A DNA stretch of 49,330 nucleotides. It comes from JBEKHI01 sp050012355. Its GTDB lineage: Bacteria; Actinomycetota; Actinomycetes; Streptosporangiales; Streptosporangiaceae. The notes under the pieces were generated by a model. That model searched no databases. It was not told the DNA's origin and saw only the letters and a program-made list of their open reading frames with translations. Position numbers and translations under genes: made by a program. Shown piece by piece: positions 41,280 through 48,745 of the stretch; position 1 is the first letter of the stretch, and the number at the start of each line of letters is the position of its first letter. The DNA is taken from contig JBEKHI010000021.1 of NCBI GenBank assembly GCA_050012355.1, positions 1-49,330 of the forward strand. The letters run 5' to 3'.

Positions 41280-42464
41280 ATGGAAGACAGCCCGCCGCTA
41301 GCCAGGCTCCGCGCGGCGGCCGCCGAACGCGAGGCGGCCGGCTTGCGGCGCACGCTGGTGCCCCGCGCTCCCCGCGACGACCTGCTCGACCTGGCCTCCA
41401 ACGATTATCTGGGGCTGGCCGGCCACCCGGCGCTCGCCGCCGCGGCGGCGGATGCCGCGGTCACCCACGGCACCGGGGCGACCGGATCTCGCCTGGTCAC
41501 GGGCACGACCACGTTGCACGCGGAGCTGGAACGCGACCTGGCCGAGTTCACCGGGACACCGGCACTGGTCTTCTCCTCCGGCTACCTGGCCAACGTGTCC
41601 CTGGTCACCTCGCTCGCCAAGGCTCTCGGGGACGTACTCATCGTTTCCGATGAGCACAACCACGCCTCACTGATAGACGCCTGCCGCCTCACGAGGGCCG
41701 AGACGGTCATCACCCCGCACCTGGACGCGGACGCGGTACGCAAGACGCTCGCCGCCCGCGACCAGGAGCACGCGCTCGTCGTCACCGACGCTGTGTTCTC
41801 CGTTGGCGGTGAGCTAGCCCCGCTGGCAGATCTGCACGCCGCCGCCGCCGAACACGACGCCCTTCTCCTCATCGACGAGGCGCACTCCTTCGGGGTGCTC
41901 GGCGATGGCGGCCGCGGCGCGGCGGAACAAGCGGGTATCGCCGGGGCCGACGCCATCATTCGTTCTGTCACCTTGTCTAAATCTCTGGCCAGTCAGGGTG
42001 GGGCGGTGCTCGGCCACGACGTGGTCATCCAGACCCTGATCGACGTGGGTCGCGGGTTCATCTTCGACACCGGGCTGGCGCCGCCGTCGGTGGCGGCGGC
42101 GCGCGCCGCGCTCCGGCTGATCCGCGAGGACCCGGGAATCGGCGAACGGGCCAGGGCCAGCACCCGGCGACTAGCGGCACTGGCCCGTGACGCCGGGCTC
42201 ACCGTCACCGTGCCCGACGCCGCCGTGGTCTCGATCATCCTCGGTGATCCAGAGGTCGCGGTGCGTGCTCGTGAGATCGCGGCGGACCACGGAGTGCGCG
42301 TCGGATGCTTCCGGCCACCCTCCGTACCGCAAGGTGGGGCTTGCCTGCGGCTGACTGGTAAAGCTACGTTGACCGAAAACGACTTCGCCGTGGTGTCGCG
42401 CACACTCACTGCGATAAGGGATCATTGCCGGATAACCGCTCAAGCGGGAAGGAAGACACCATGA
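41280..42464 (+). CDS. bioF: 8-amino-7-oxononanoate synthase
   Basis: A 394-residue PLP enzyme of biotin synthesis joining pimeloyl-thioester and alanine. Fold-type I features are LASNDYLGLAGHPAL, GTGATGSRLVTGTT, VFSSGYLANVS, DEAHSFGVLGDGGRG, and the PLP lysine in SVTLSKSLASQGGAVLG. ATG 41280 gives the family N-terminus; the open frame upstream is antisense to pdtaS. Its stop overlaps the start of the GntR gene (ATGA), so bioF, the regulator and bioD form one operon. bioA and bioB are not in the window. Confidence 0.92.
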   Translation: MEDSPPLARLRAAAAEREAAGLRRTLVPRAPRDDLLDLASNDYLGLAGHPALAAAAADAAVTHGTGATGSRLVTGTTTLHAELERDLAEFTGTPALVFSSGYLANVSLVTSLAKALGDVLIVSDEHNHASLIDACRLTRAETVITPHLDADAVRKTLAARDQEHALVVTDAVFSVGGELAPLADLHAAAAEHDALLLIDEAHSFGVLGDGGRGAAEQAGIAGADAIIRSVTLSKSLASQGGAVLGHDVVIQTLIDVGRGFIFDTGLAPPSVAAARAALRLIREDPGIGERARASTRRLAALARDAGLTVTVPDAAVVSIILGDPEVAVRAREIAADHGVRVGCFRPPSVPQGGACLRLTGKATLTENDFAVVSRTLTAIRDHCRITAQAGRKTP

Positions 42465-43219
42465 CCGCGTCTGCGATTCCGGCCGAAGATGAACCGACGG
42501 CGACGGTACTGCGGCTGCCCAAGTACTACCAGGTGAAAAAGCAGCTCCTGGAACTGACCTCATCCATGACGCCGGGCAGCCCGGTACCGCCCGAACGGGA
42601 ACTCGCCAGGTCATACGGCACGTCGCGGACCACCGTGCGGCAGGCACTCGCGGAACTGGTTATCGAGGGCCGTTTGCTCCGCATGCAGGGCAAGGGCACC
42701 TTCGTCGCCAAGCCCAAGGTCGCGCAGGCACTCGAGCTGGCCAGTTACACGGAAGGACTGCGGCAGAAGGGCCTGCACCCGCAGACCAAGATCCTGGAGA
42801 TCGGCTACGTGACCGCCGACGACGAGCTGGCCACGCTGCTCGGCATCCGGCCCGGGGGGCGGGCGCTGCGCCTGCACCGGCTGCGGCTGGCCGACGGCGA
42901 GCCGATGTCGATCGACACCTCGCACCTTCCCGCCCGCCGGTTTCCCGGGCTGCGCCGCCAGCTTGAGCGGCACGCGTCGCTGTATGAGACGCTCCGTGAG
43001 GACTTCGGCATCCAGCTCGCCGAGGCGGAGGAGACCATCGAGACCGTGCTCGCCGACCCGCACGACGCGCAGCTACTGGGCGTGGATCCCGGGCTGCCGC
43101 TGCTGTTGCTGTCCCGGCACGCGATCGACTCCACCGGCGAGCCGGTCGAATGGGCCCAGTCGTGGTACCGGGGAGACAGATACAAATTCATCACCAGGCT
43201 GCGGCGGACCCAGTCATGA
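42461..43219 (+). CDS. GntR/HutC-family regulator, DasR-like
   Basis: A 252-residue regulator. The winged helix is at about 20-90 (LPKYYQVKKQLLELTSSMTPGSPVPPERELARSYGTSRTTVRQALAELVIEGRLLRMQGKGTFVAKPKV) and the UTRA ligand domain at about 105-245 (ETIETVLADPHDAQLLG, then PVEWAQSWYRGDRYKF). Segment by segment it resembles Streptomyces DasR, the aminosugar-phosphate-responsive repressor of GlcNAc and chitin genes. Both ends are coupled by ATGA overlaps to bioF and bioD. A GGAAGGA binding site precedes the start. Whether it regulates biotin genes or aminosugar genes is unknown. Confidence 0.9.
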   Translation: MTASAIPAEDEPTATVLRLPKYYQVKKQLLELTSSMTPGSPVPPERELARSYGTSRTTVRQALAELVIEGRLLRMQGKGTFVAKPKVAQALELASYTEGLRQKGLHPQTKILEIGYVTADDELATLLGIRPGGRALRLHRLRLADGEPMSIDTSHLPARRFPGLRRQLERHASLYETLREDFGIQLAEAEETIETVLADPHDAQLLGVDPGLPLLLLSRHAIDSTGEPVEWAQSWYRGDRYKFITRLRRTQS

Positions 43220-43890
43220 CCGTGCTGGTCGTCACCGGTACCAGTACTTCAGTGGGCAAAACGGCGGTGACCGCGGCCCTCGCCGCCCTGAATCCGTCCT
43301 GCGCGGTCGTCAAGCCGGTACAGACGGGCGGCGACTCTGATATCTCAGTCGTGACCCGGCTGTCCGGTGTGACCGACACCCATGAGCTGGCCAGCTACCC
43401 CGATCCGCTGTCCCCCGAGGCGGCCGCCCGGGTCTCGGCCCGCAAGCCGCCCGACCTGTCGGCGTTCGCGGCGTATATCCGGTCCCTGCCGAACGATCTG
43501 GTCCTAGTTGAGGGGGCCGGCGGCCTGCTCGTCCGCTACGACCCGGCGGGCTCGACCCTCGCCGATCTCGCGGCCATGCTGGACGCGCCGGTGCTGGTGG
43601 TCGTCCCGGCGGGCCTAGGCTCGCTGAACCACACGGCTCTCACCCTAGAGGCGCTCCGCGCCCGCGGACTGACCTGCGCAGGCGTCGTCATCGGTTCGTG
43701 GCCAGCCTCCCCCGGCCTGGCGGAGCGAGAAAACCTCGGTGATTTGCGGACGCTGGCCGACGCCCCGCTCGCGGGGGTGCTCCCCTCCGGCGCGAGCGCG
43801 CTCACCCGCGAGCAGTTCCTCCCGGTAGCCCGCGCCGGGCTGTCGCCCGCCTTCGGCGGCACCTTCGCGGGTAGTACTCACCGACCCTAG
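43216..43890 (+). CDS. bioD: Dethiobiotin synthetase
   Basis: A 224-residue ATP-dependent enzyme forming dethiobiotin from 7,8-diaminononanoate and CO2. The P-loop is GTSTSVGKTAVT, the catalytic Lys is in AVVKPVQTGGDSD, and VEGAGGLLVRYD and LGSLNHTALTLEALRARGLTCAGVVIGSW are family hallmarks. It is close in style to the mycobacterial enzyme. The start overlaps the regulator stop (ATGA). A twin palindrome follows five bases after the stop. Confidence 0.92.
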   Translation: MTVLVVTGTSTSVGKTAVTAALAALNPSCAVVKPVQTGGDSDISVVTRLSGVTDTHELASYPDPLSPEAAARVSARKPPDLSAFAAYIRSLPNDLVLVEGAGGLLVRYDPAGSTLADLAAMLDAPVLVVVPAGLGSLNHTALTLEALRARGLTCAGVVIGSWPASPGLAERENLGDLRTLADAPLAGVLPSGASALTREQFLPVARAGLSPAFGGTFAGSTHRP

Positions 43891-43894
43891 GGAC

Positions 43895-43944
43895 GGTCGA
43901 TGTGACATCGACCGCGCTCTAGGCCGGTCGATGTCACATCGACC
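43895..43944. repeat. Twin palindromic element downstream of bioD
   Basis: GGTCGATGTGACATCGACC (43895-43913) and GGTCGATGTCACATCGACC (43926-43944) are separated by 12 bases (GCGCTCTAGGCC). The spacing equals that of the copy at 19569-19618. It lies between bioD and the F420-type oxidoreductase, reading in the same direction, and may be a terminator or leader element. Confidence 0.9.
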
Positions 43945-43973
43945 GCGCGAGGGGCGCGTCTAGGCTTGGGGTT

Positions 43974-44804
43974 ATGGATACTGGTGTCGCGATTTTTCCT
44001 ACCCATGACGCGATCGGGCCGGCTGAGGTGGCGCGGCTGGCTGAGGAGCGCGGGCACGAGTCGCTGTTCTTCCCCGAGCACACCCACATCCCCGCGGACC
44101 GGACCTCACCGTATCCGGGCGGCAAGATGCTGCCGAGGCGGTACGCGCACACCTTCGACCTGTTCGTCGCGCTGTCGGCGGCGGCCACGGTCACTACCCG
44201 GCTGCGGATCGGATCCGGCATCTGCCTGGTGATCGAGCGCGATCCGATCACCACCGCCAAGGAGGTCGCCAGCGTGGACTTCCTGTCCGGCGGGCGATTT
44301 GAGTTCGGCGTCGGCGCCGGTTGGAACCGCGAGGAGATGGCCAACCACGGTACCGACCCTCGCCAGCGGATGGCGGTGCTCCGCGAGCGCGTCGAGGCGA
44401 TGAAGGCCATCTGGACCGAGGACGTGGCCACCTACCACGGGGAGTTCGTGAACTTCGACCGGATCTGGTCGTGGCCCAAGCCCGCCCAGCGGCCGCACCC
44501 GCCGGTGCTGGTCGGTGGCGACGGCGCTACCGTGCTCGACCGGGTGCTGTCCTTCGGGGACGCCTGGTTCCCCAACTACCAGCCCGAGGGCATCCTGGAC
44601 CGGGCGGCCGAGCTTACGTCCCGGGCGGACCGGCCCATCGACCTGATGCTGATGGGTGCCCCGGCCGATCCCCAGGTGCTTGAGACCTACGCGAAGGCCG
44701 GTTTCCGCCGGGCGGTGCACTGGCTGCCATCGGCGCCGCGCGGGCCGGTCGAGCGCGCCATGGACGCCTGGGAGACGGCGGTCGCGGAGCTCAACGGCGA
44801 ATGA
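43974..44804 (+). CDS. LLM class F420-dependent oxidoreductase
   Basis: A 276-residue luciferase-like protein of the TIGR03619 type. Seen are VAIFPTHDAIGPAEVARLAEERGHESLFFPEHTHIP, TRLRIGSGICLVIERDPITTAKEVASVDFLSGGRFEFGVGAGWNREEM, and the C-terminal barrel strand PVLVGGDGATVLDRVLSFGDAW. F420 use is inferred from the subgroup; the substrate is unknown. Its start is about 30 bases after the twin palindrome. Confidence 0.9.
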   Translation: MDTGVAIFPTHDAIGPAEVARLAEERGHESLFFPEHTHIPADRTSPYPGGKMLPRRYAHTFDLFVALSAAATVTTRLRIGSGICLVIERDPITTAKEVASVDFLSGGRFEFGVGAGWNREEMANHGTDPRQRMAVLRERVEAMKAIWTEDVATYHGEFVNFDRIWSWPKPAQRPHPPVLVGGDGATVLDRVLSFGDAWFPNYQPEGILDRAAELTSRADRPIDLMLMGAPADPQVLETYAKAGFRRAVHWLPSAPRGPVERAMDAWETAVAELNGE

Positions 44805-44883
44805 GCCCCCGGTTCGAGCGCGCCAGGTACGACGATCCAGACGCGGCCATCCACCTCGGAAAATCGCTCGCGCCTACCGGATA

Positions 44884-45345
44884 ATGGATTCCGTGCAGAC
44901 GCCACTACGCCTGCGGCGCGCTGGCCGCGTAGTCGTGCTCGACCCGGCTGGCCGGGTGCTGCTGTTCCGGTACGACAATCCGCCGCCAAACGGGCGGCAC
45001 TGGGCCACACCGGGCGGCGGGCTCAACGACGGGGAGACTTTCACCGAGGGCGCCAGCCGTGAGCTGACCGAGGAGACCGGCTGGACGGACGTGGCCGTCG
45101 GCGATGAGGTCCTCCATGACCGCACCTTCACCATGGACTACGCGGGTGAGCTGGTCCGGCAGCACGAGCAGTTGTTCCTGGCCCGGGTGCACGTTGAACG
45201 CCGGCCGCTCGGCTCGGTCGCGAAGATGCATGCCTCAGACGGGATCGCCGCCTGGCACTGGTGGACGCTGGACGAGCTTGACGCCGGTCAGGAGCAGGTC
45301 TGGCCGGAGGATCTGGCCGACCTGATCAGATCCCGGTACCAGTAG
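44884..45345 (+). CDS. Nudix hydrolase
   Basis: A 153-residue Nudix protein. The Nudix box GGGLNDGETFTEGASRELTE followed by ETGW fits the consensus exactly. The upstream strand RAGRVVVLDPAGRVLLFRYDNPP and the C-terminal WWTLDELDAGQEQVWPEDLADLI are typical of ADP-ribose or NDP-sugar type members. ATG 44884 is chosen. The last 58 bases overlap the convergent glycosidase gene. Confidence 0.9.
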   Translation: MDSVQTPLRLRRAGRVVVLDPAGRVLLFRYDNPPPNGRHWATPGGGLNDGETFTEGASRELTEETGWTDVAVGDEVLHDRTFTMDYAGELVRQHEQLFLARVHVERRPLGSVAKMHASDGIAAWHWWTLDELDAGQEQVWPEDLADLIRSRYQ

Positions 45346-46499
45346 TAGGAGTCCTTCGGCGTCCGCTGGAGCGTCTCGTAGTCCACGTGCACCAAGCCGA
45401 ACCGCTGGCCGTACCCGGCTGTCCACTCGAAGTTGTCGGTGAACGACCAGGCGAAGTAGGCGCGCACGTCGATGCCGTCGGCGATCGCCCGACCCACCGC
45501 GCGGATGTGCGAGTCCAGGTACTCGATCCGCCGAGTGTCGTGGACAGGGTCGCCGTAGGAGCAGCCATTCTCCGTTATGTACAAAGGCTTTATTGCCGGA
45601 CCGTAGCGGTCCCGCAGCGTGGTGAGGGTCTCGTGCAGCCCGTCGGGCACGACGGCCCAGCCGAAGTTGGTGCGCGGGCATCCCTCGATCTCACGGACGC
45701 CGAACGGCAGCTCGGCCGGGATGTCGAGGCCGCCGAAAGATCGCGCCGCGTCCTCACCAGGGGCGCCGATCATCGTCGGCTGGTAGTAGTTCACGCCGTA
45801 CCAGTCCACCGGTGTGGCGATGATCTCCAGGTCCTCGGCGACCGGGCCCGGCATGGCGGCGGCGAACCCGTCATCCGGATAGCGGCCGAGCAGCACCGGA
45901 TCGGCGAACAGCCAGTTCATCAGCGTGTCGTACAGCATGGCCGAGAACGTGTCCTGGTCGCTGTCGCTGGCCGGCCAGACGGGGCCGTGCGAGTTCGCGA
46001 GGCCGATGTTCTGCCCGGCGCTGGCCCGGAGTGCCTGGACGGCCAGCCCGTGACCGAGCAGCAGGTGGTGCGCGACCGGCAGCGCGTCGAACAGCAGCCG
46101 CTTGCCCGGCGCGTGGACGCCGATGCCGTAGCCGAGCAGGGTGTGCTCCGCTGGCTCGTTGATCGTGATCCAGTCGTGAACCCGGTCCGCCAGCCGGTCG
46201 CGCACCGCGGCGGCGTAGTCCGCGAACCGGTAAGCGGTATCGCGGTTCAGCCAGGCGATCGAGAACCGGTAGGCGGGCAGCCCCATCTCCCGCATCAAGG
46301 CGACGTCGGCCTTGTACCGGTGGTAGTGATCGGTCGCGATGTCCGCGGTGTCACCGTTCTCGATCGGCCCGAACCCGTCCCAGACCGACGGGACCCGGCC
46401 ATCCTCGTTAAGCGCCCCTTCGACCTGGAAGGCGGACGAGTCCGCTCCCCACAGAAACCCCTCGGGGAACACTGGCATCTGCTGTCGCTGTTCGGCCAC
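45288..46499 (-). CDS. Glycoside hydrolase family 1 beta-glucosidase-like, with internal deletion
   Basis: A 403-residue GH1-type protein, short for the family (about 440-480). The acid/base Glu115 in WITINEP and the nucleophile Glu310 in LYITENG are present. The N-terminal FPEGFLWGADSSAFQVEG binds glycone. After YRFSIAW (residue 83) the sequence jumps directly to LNRDTAYRFADYAAAV, omitting roughly 50 residues that normally hold beta strand 3 and the HWD sugar-binding motif. The reading frame is intact. Activity is doubtful. No signal peptide. The 3' end overlaps the Nudix gene. Confidence 0.88.
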   Translation of the reverse strand: MAEQRQQMPVFPEGFLWGADSSAFQVEGALNEDGRVPSVWDGFGPIENGDTADIATDHYHRYKADVALMREMGLPAYRFSIAWLNRDTAYRFADYAAAVRDRLADRVHDWITINEPAEHTLLGYGIGVHAPGKRLLFDALPVAHHLLLGHGLAVQALRASAGQNIGLANSHGPVWPASDSDQDTFSAMLYDTLMNWLFADPVLLGRYPDDGFAAAMPGPVAEDLEIIATPVDWYGVNYYQPTMIGAPGEDAARSFGGLDIPAELPFGVREIEGCPRTNFGWAVVPDGLHETLTTLRDRYGPAIKPLYITENGCSYGDPVHDTRRIEYLDSHIRAVGRAIADGIDVRAYFAWSFTDNFEWTAGYGQRFGLVHVDYETLQRTPKDSYYWYRDLIRSARSSGQTCS

Positions 46500-46593
46500 C
46501 GCTCAAGTGTGCCGCAACCGTTGATGATGCTGCTAGGGCCGTTCCACCGAGGCATCGGAACCACAGCTAAATCCTCGACGCTCCCAAGAGTGC

Positions 46594-46612
46594 GGTTGAT
46601 GTGGCATCGACC
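46594..46612. repeat. Solo palindromic unit
   Basis: GGTTGATGTGGCATCGACC is a single, slightly degenerate copy of the unit found paired at 19569 and 43895. It lies about 95 bases upstream of the glycosidase start in the divergent gap. Confidence 0.65.
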
Positions 46613-46729
46613 AGAATCGGCTGGCGCGACAGCAGGGGCGAGATAGCATGAATGTCCGATTCGCTACTCCCCGACGCGAAGCGGACCACGGCCGGAACGT
46701 TGCCATCGACGGGACAGGCCGGCAGGTGG

Positions 46730-46752
46730 TATATATCGCTCTACGATATATA
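46730..46752. promoter_or_regulatory. AT-rich operator upstream of the DUF3040-like/MarR genes
   Basis: TATATATCG (46730-46738) and CGATATATA (46744-46752) form a perfect 9+5+9 inverted repeat in otherwise GC-rich DNA. It lies 33 bases before the small ORF, overlapping the likely promoter. The MarR protein encoded just downstream is the probable ligand-responsive repressor; a PadR-type regulator is the alternative. Confidence 0.6.
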
Positions 46753-46785
46753 AATTGAAGGGGCTCGGCACCGAGGAGGCCGACG

Positions 46786-46953
46786 ATGGGCATGTCTCGC
46801 AAGGAACGGCGCATACTGCGTCGCATCAGCAAGGCGCTGCGCGCTAACGACCCGCGCCTCGCCGCTAAGCTTGAGCATTCAGATAACGAGGCGGCTGCGG
46901 ATGACAAATCACCCTGGGCACCGGGTTCGCACCTGCGGCTCTTCCTGTTCTAA
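46786..46953 (+). CDS. DUF3040-like microprotein (55 aa)
   Basis: A short gene with sequence beginning MGMSRKERRILRRISKALRA, then NDPRLAAKLE, which matches the start of DUF3040 proteins (usually LSEHEQRLLEQIERAL-x-x-DDP). DUF3040 proteins normally continue into two membrane helices; here the protein ends after KSPWAPGSHLRLFLF without them. A strong GAGGAGG five to six bases before ATG 46786 supports translation. MarR starts 12 bases after its stop, so they are probably one operon under the operator at 46730. Confidence 0.68.
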   Translation: MGMSRKERRILRRISKALRANDPRLAAKLEHSDNEAAADDKSPWAPGSHLRLFLF

Positions 46954-46965
46954 GACCAGCTCGGC

Positions 46966-47409
46966 ATGACCGAGCTGTCCCAGGAGGACTACGAGCGCCT
47001 GCTCACTTTCCGCACCAGCTTGCGGAAGTTCCTGAACTGGAGCGAGACGCGAGCCAAGGAGGCTGGGCTGACCCCGGCGCAGTACCAGCTACTCGTCGCC
47101 GTCAAGGGTCATGGTGAGCCACCTGCCGTCGGCGACCTAGCTGGATACCTGCTGCTCCGCCACCACAGCACGGTCGAGCTCATCGACCGAGCCGAGGACG
47201 CCGGGCTCGTCAAGCGGACGGCCGACGCCAACGACGGCCGCGTCATCCGGGTGATGCTGACCGAACTGGGCCAGGAGAAGCTGAGCAGGCTCGCGCCCGC
47301 TCACTTCGACGAACTGCGCCGGCTGGCGCCGGTGCTCGACGAGCTCGTCACCGGCGGCCCGTCGATTGGGACCGGTGCCAGTTCACCGTCCGGGACTCCG
47401 AAGCAGTAG
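46966..47409 (+). CDS. MarR-family transcriptional regulator
   Basis: A 147-residue winged-helix regulator. The HTH and wing are AVGDLAGYLLLRHHSTVELIDRAEDAGLVKRTADANDGRVIRVMLTELGQEKLSR, with the Asp-x-Arg wing motif. It follows the microprotein gene and is probably autoregulated from the 46730 operator. The C-terminal 36 codons (109 bases) overlap the convergent NRDE gene, an unusually long overlap; the tail after residue about 125 is likely disordered. Confidence 0.9.
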   Translation: MTELSQEDYERLLTFRTSLRKFLNWSETRAKEAGLTPAQYQLLVAVKGHGEPPAVGDLAGYLLLRHHSTVELIDRAEDAGLVKRTADANDGRVIRVMLTELGQEKLSRLAPAHFDELRRLAPVLDELVTGGPSIGTGASSPSGTPKQ

Positions 47410-48038
47410 CACAGCTCCGCGCCGTCGATCGCGACCATGGAGATCGACGAGGTACCCCACACCTGCCCGTCCGGCAGGTCACGCCGGACGATGATCGCTC
47501 GAGGATCGTCCGGCGCCAGGCCGTCGCCGCTGGCCAGCGCGGCCCACTCCGCCGGTGTCGCCGACTGGAACCGCGGCCCGAAGTAGGCGCCCTTTTCATC
47601 GGGGCTCTCTCCCGGGTAGACAAGCCCGGCATTGGTCAGCAGATGCGTACCCAGCTCCAGGTTGGTCCGCGCCGCCTGCGTCCCGTCCCAGCTCAGCACC
47701 CAGCCGCCCGACGTATCCGCGTAAACAAGATGAAACGGGTCGTAGCGGTCTAGCTCCGCGATCTCGCGGCCGGTAGCCGCGCGGAGCGGCAGGTCGCCAC
47801 GTGAGCGCCGGGTGGCGTCCCGTGCTGGCTGGCCACGCCCGTTCAGCACGCAGGCGACGCGGCGCTCCCCCGGATGAACCGCCAGCCAGGTGCCGCCCGC
47901 CCGCTCGTCCATGCCGCCGATCAGCGGCAGCCCCGGCCAGTGCGCGCCCGGCGGCCGCCAGGGCCGACCGAGAAACTCGTCGCGGATGCCGAGCAGGAGC
48001 AGCCCACCGGGCGTGAGCCGGAGCACAACGGTACACAT
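47301..48038 (-). CDS. NRDE (TANGO2-like) family protein
   Basis: A 245-residue protein of the NRDE/TANGO2 family, with an N-terminal-nucleophile-like fold. It starts MCTVVLRL, with Cys2 as the invariant residue exposed after Met removal. The family motif NRDE appears as IRDEF in LLLLGIRDEFLGRPW. GGTWLAVHPGERRVACVLNGRG is the next conserved block. The role is unknown in bacteria; heme trafficking has been proposed for eukaryotic relatives. The 3' end overlaps MarR. Confidence 0.87.
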   Translation of the reverse strand: MCTVVLRLTPGGLLLLGIRDEFLGRPWRPPGAHWPGLPLIGGMDERAGGTWLAVHPGERRVACVLNGRGQPARDATRRSRGDLPLRAATGREIAELDRYDPFHLVYADTSGGWVLSWDGTQAARTNLELGTHLLTNAGLVYPGESPDEKGAYFGPRFQSATPAEWAALASGDGLAPDDPRAIIVRRDLPDGQVWGTSSISMVAIDGAELCYCFGVPDGELAPVPIDGPPVTSSSSTGASRRSSSK

Positions 48039-48111
48039 GCTACGTAGGATAAGACCTGCGTTTTAGCAGGCCATGACGGCGGAGACGGGCACAGGCCCGT
48101 TAGCGCCTAAC

Positions 48112-48615
48112 TCACGTCGTGCTGTCGGGCTGCCTGCGAACAACGCTGGCCGGAAGCGGATAGTGGTCCATCTCCATCACCGCGGCCCGTCGCTGGAGTA
48201 GATCCTGGAGGGTGTCGTACACGTTCTGCGCGCCTGGGTATCCGTCGGCCGCGCTCGCCAACCGCGCCCCATCCCCCACGATCTGCCACGCGGTCCGCCG
48301 TCTCCAGTTTTTCTCGTAGCGCTCGTTGCTTCGCAGGAAGCGCGCGGCGGCGGCCAGAGCCGCAGCCCCGAGAGCCATGATCGCGGCCGGGATCCGGTCA
48401 GCGGCGGAGGCTAGTCCTATCGCGCCAGCCGCGGCCGCGAGTATCGCCGTCGAGAGACCGACCGCCAGGTCGATCACCTGCCACAGCAGCGCCCAGAACC
48501 GGCACTTCTTGCTGCGCGTGAACGCATCGGCGGTGAGCTCTGCCAGCTCGCTCCTGAGACGGCCTAGGGGCTCCTCGGCGGGCGGCGAGGTGGGTTTCCG
48601 GGCGGGTTTGTCCAT
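48112..48615 (-). CDS. SLATT-like two-helix membrane protein
   Basis: A 167-residue protein with two adjacent hydrophobic helices (about 46-70 and 74-94) flanked by charged helices (LRSELAELTADAFTRSKKCRFWALLWQ and FLRSNERYEKNWRRRTAWQIVGDGARL). This layout matches SLATT/DUF4231 proteins, proposed membrane effectors near nucleotide-sensing systems. No SMODS, SLOG or nucleotidyltransferase gene is adjacent in the window. The start is 130 bases from the divergent sirtuin gene. Family assignment is moderately sure; function is not. Confidence 0.7.
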   Translation of the reverse strand: MDKPARKPTSPPAEEPLGRLRSELAELTADAFTRSKKCRFWALLWQVIDLAVGLSTAILAAAAGAIGLASAADRIPAAIMALGAAALAAAARFLRSNERYEKNWRRRTAWQIVGDGARLASAADGYPGAQNVYDTLQDLLQRRAAVMEMDHYPLPASVVRRQPDSTT

Positions 48616-48745
48616 TATCCAATGATGATGACCCGGCGATTTTCAGGTGTAGTTTTCCGGCGACGCGACATCGCGTGGACCACTTCCCGCCTGGCGGCCG
48701 ACGTGATCTGGAGCACAGCGGCCGGCATGTCACCATATTTACAAG

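Noticed and set aside
41280..43219. A DasR-responsive element within the bioF operon
   Set aside because: No sequence resembling the TGGTCTAGACCA palindrome was found upstream of bioF or elsewhere in the window by eye.
19569..43944. Paired identical palindromes considered as a CRISPR array
   Set aside because: Only two units per locus, spacers of 12 bases, and no cas genes; dispersed palindromic elements fit better.
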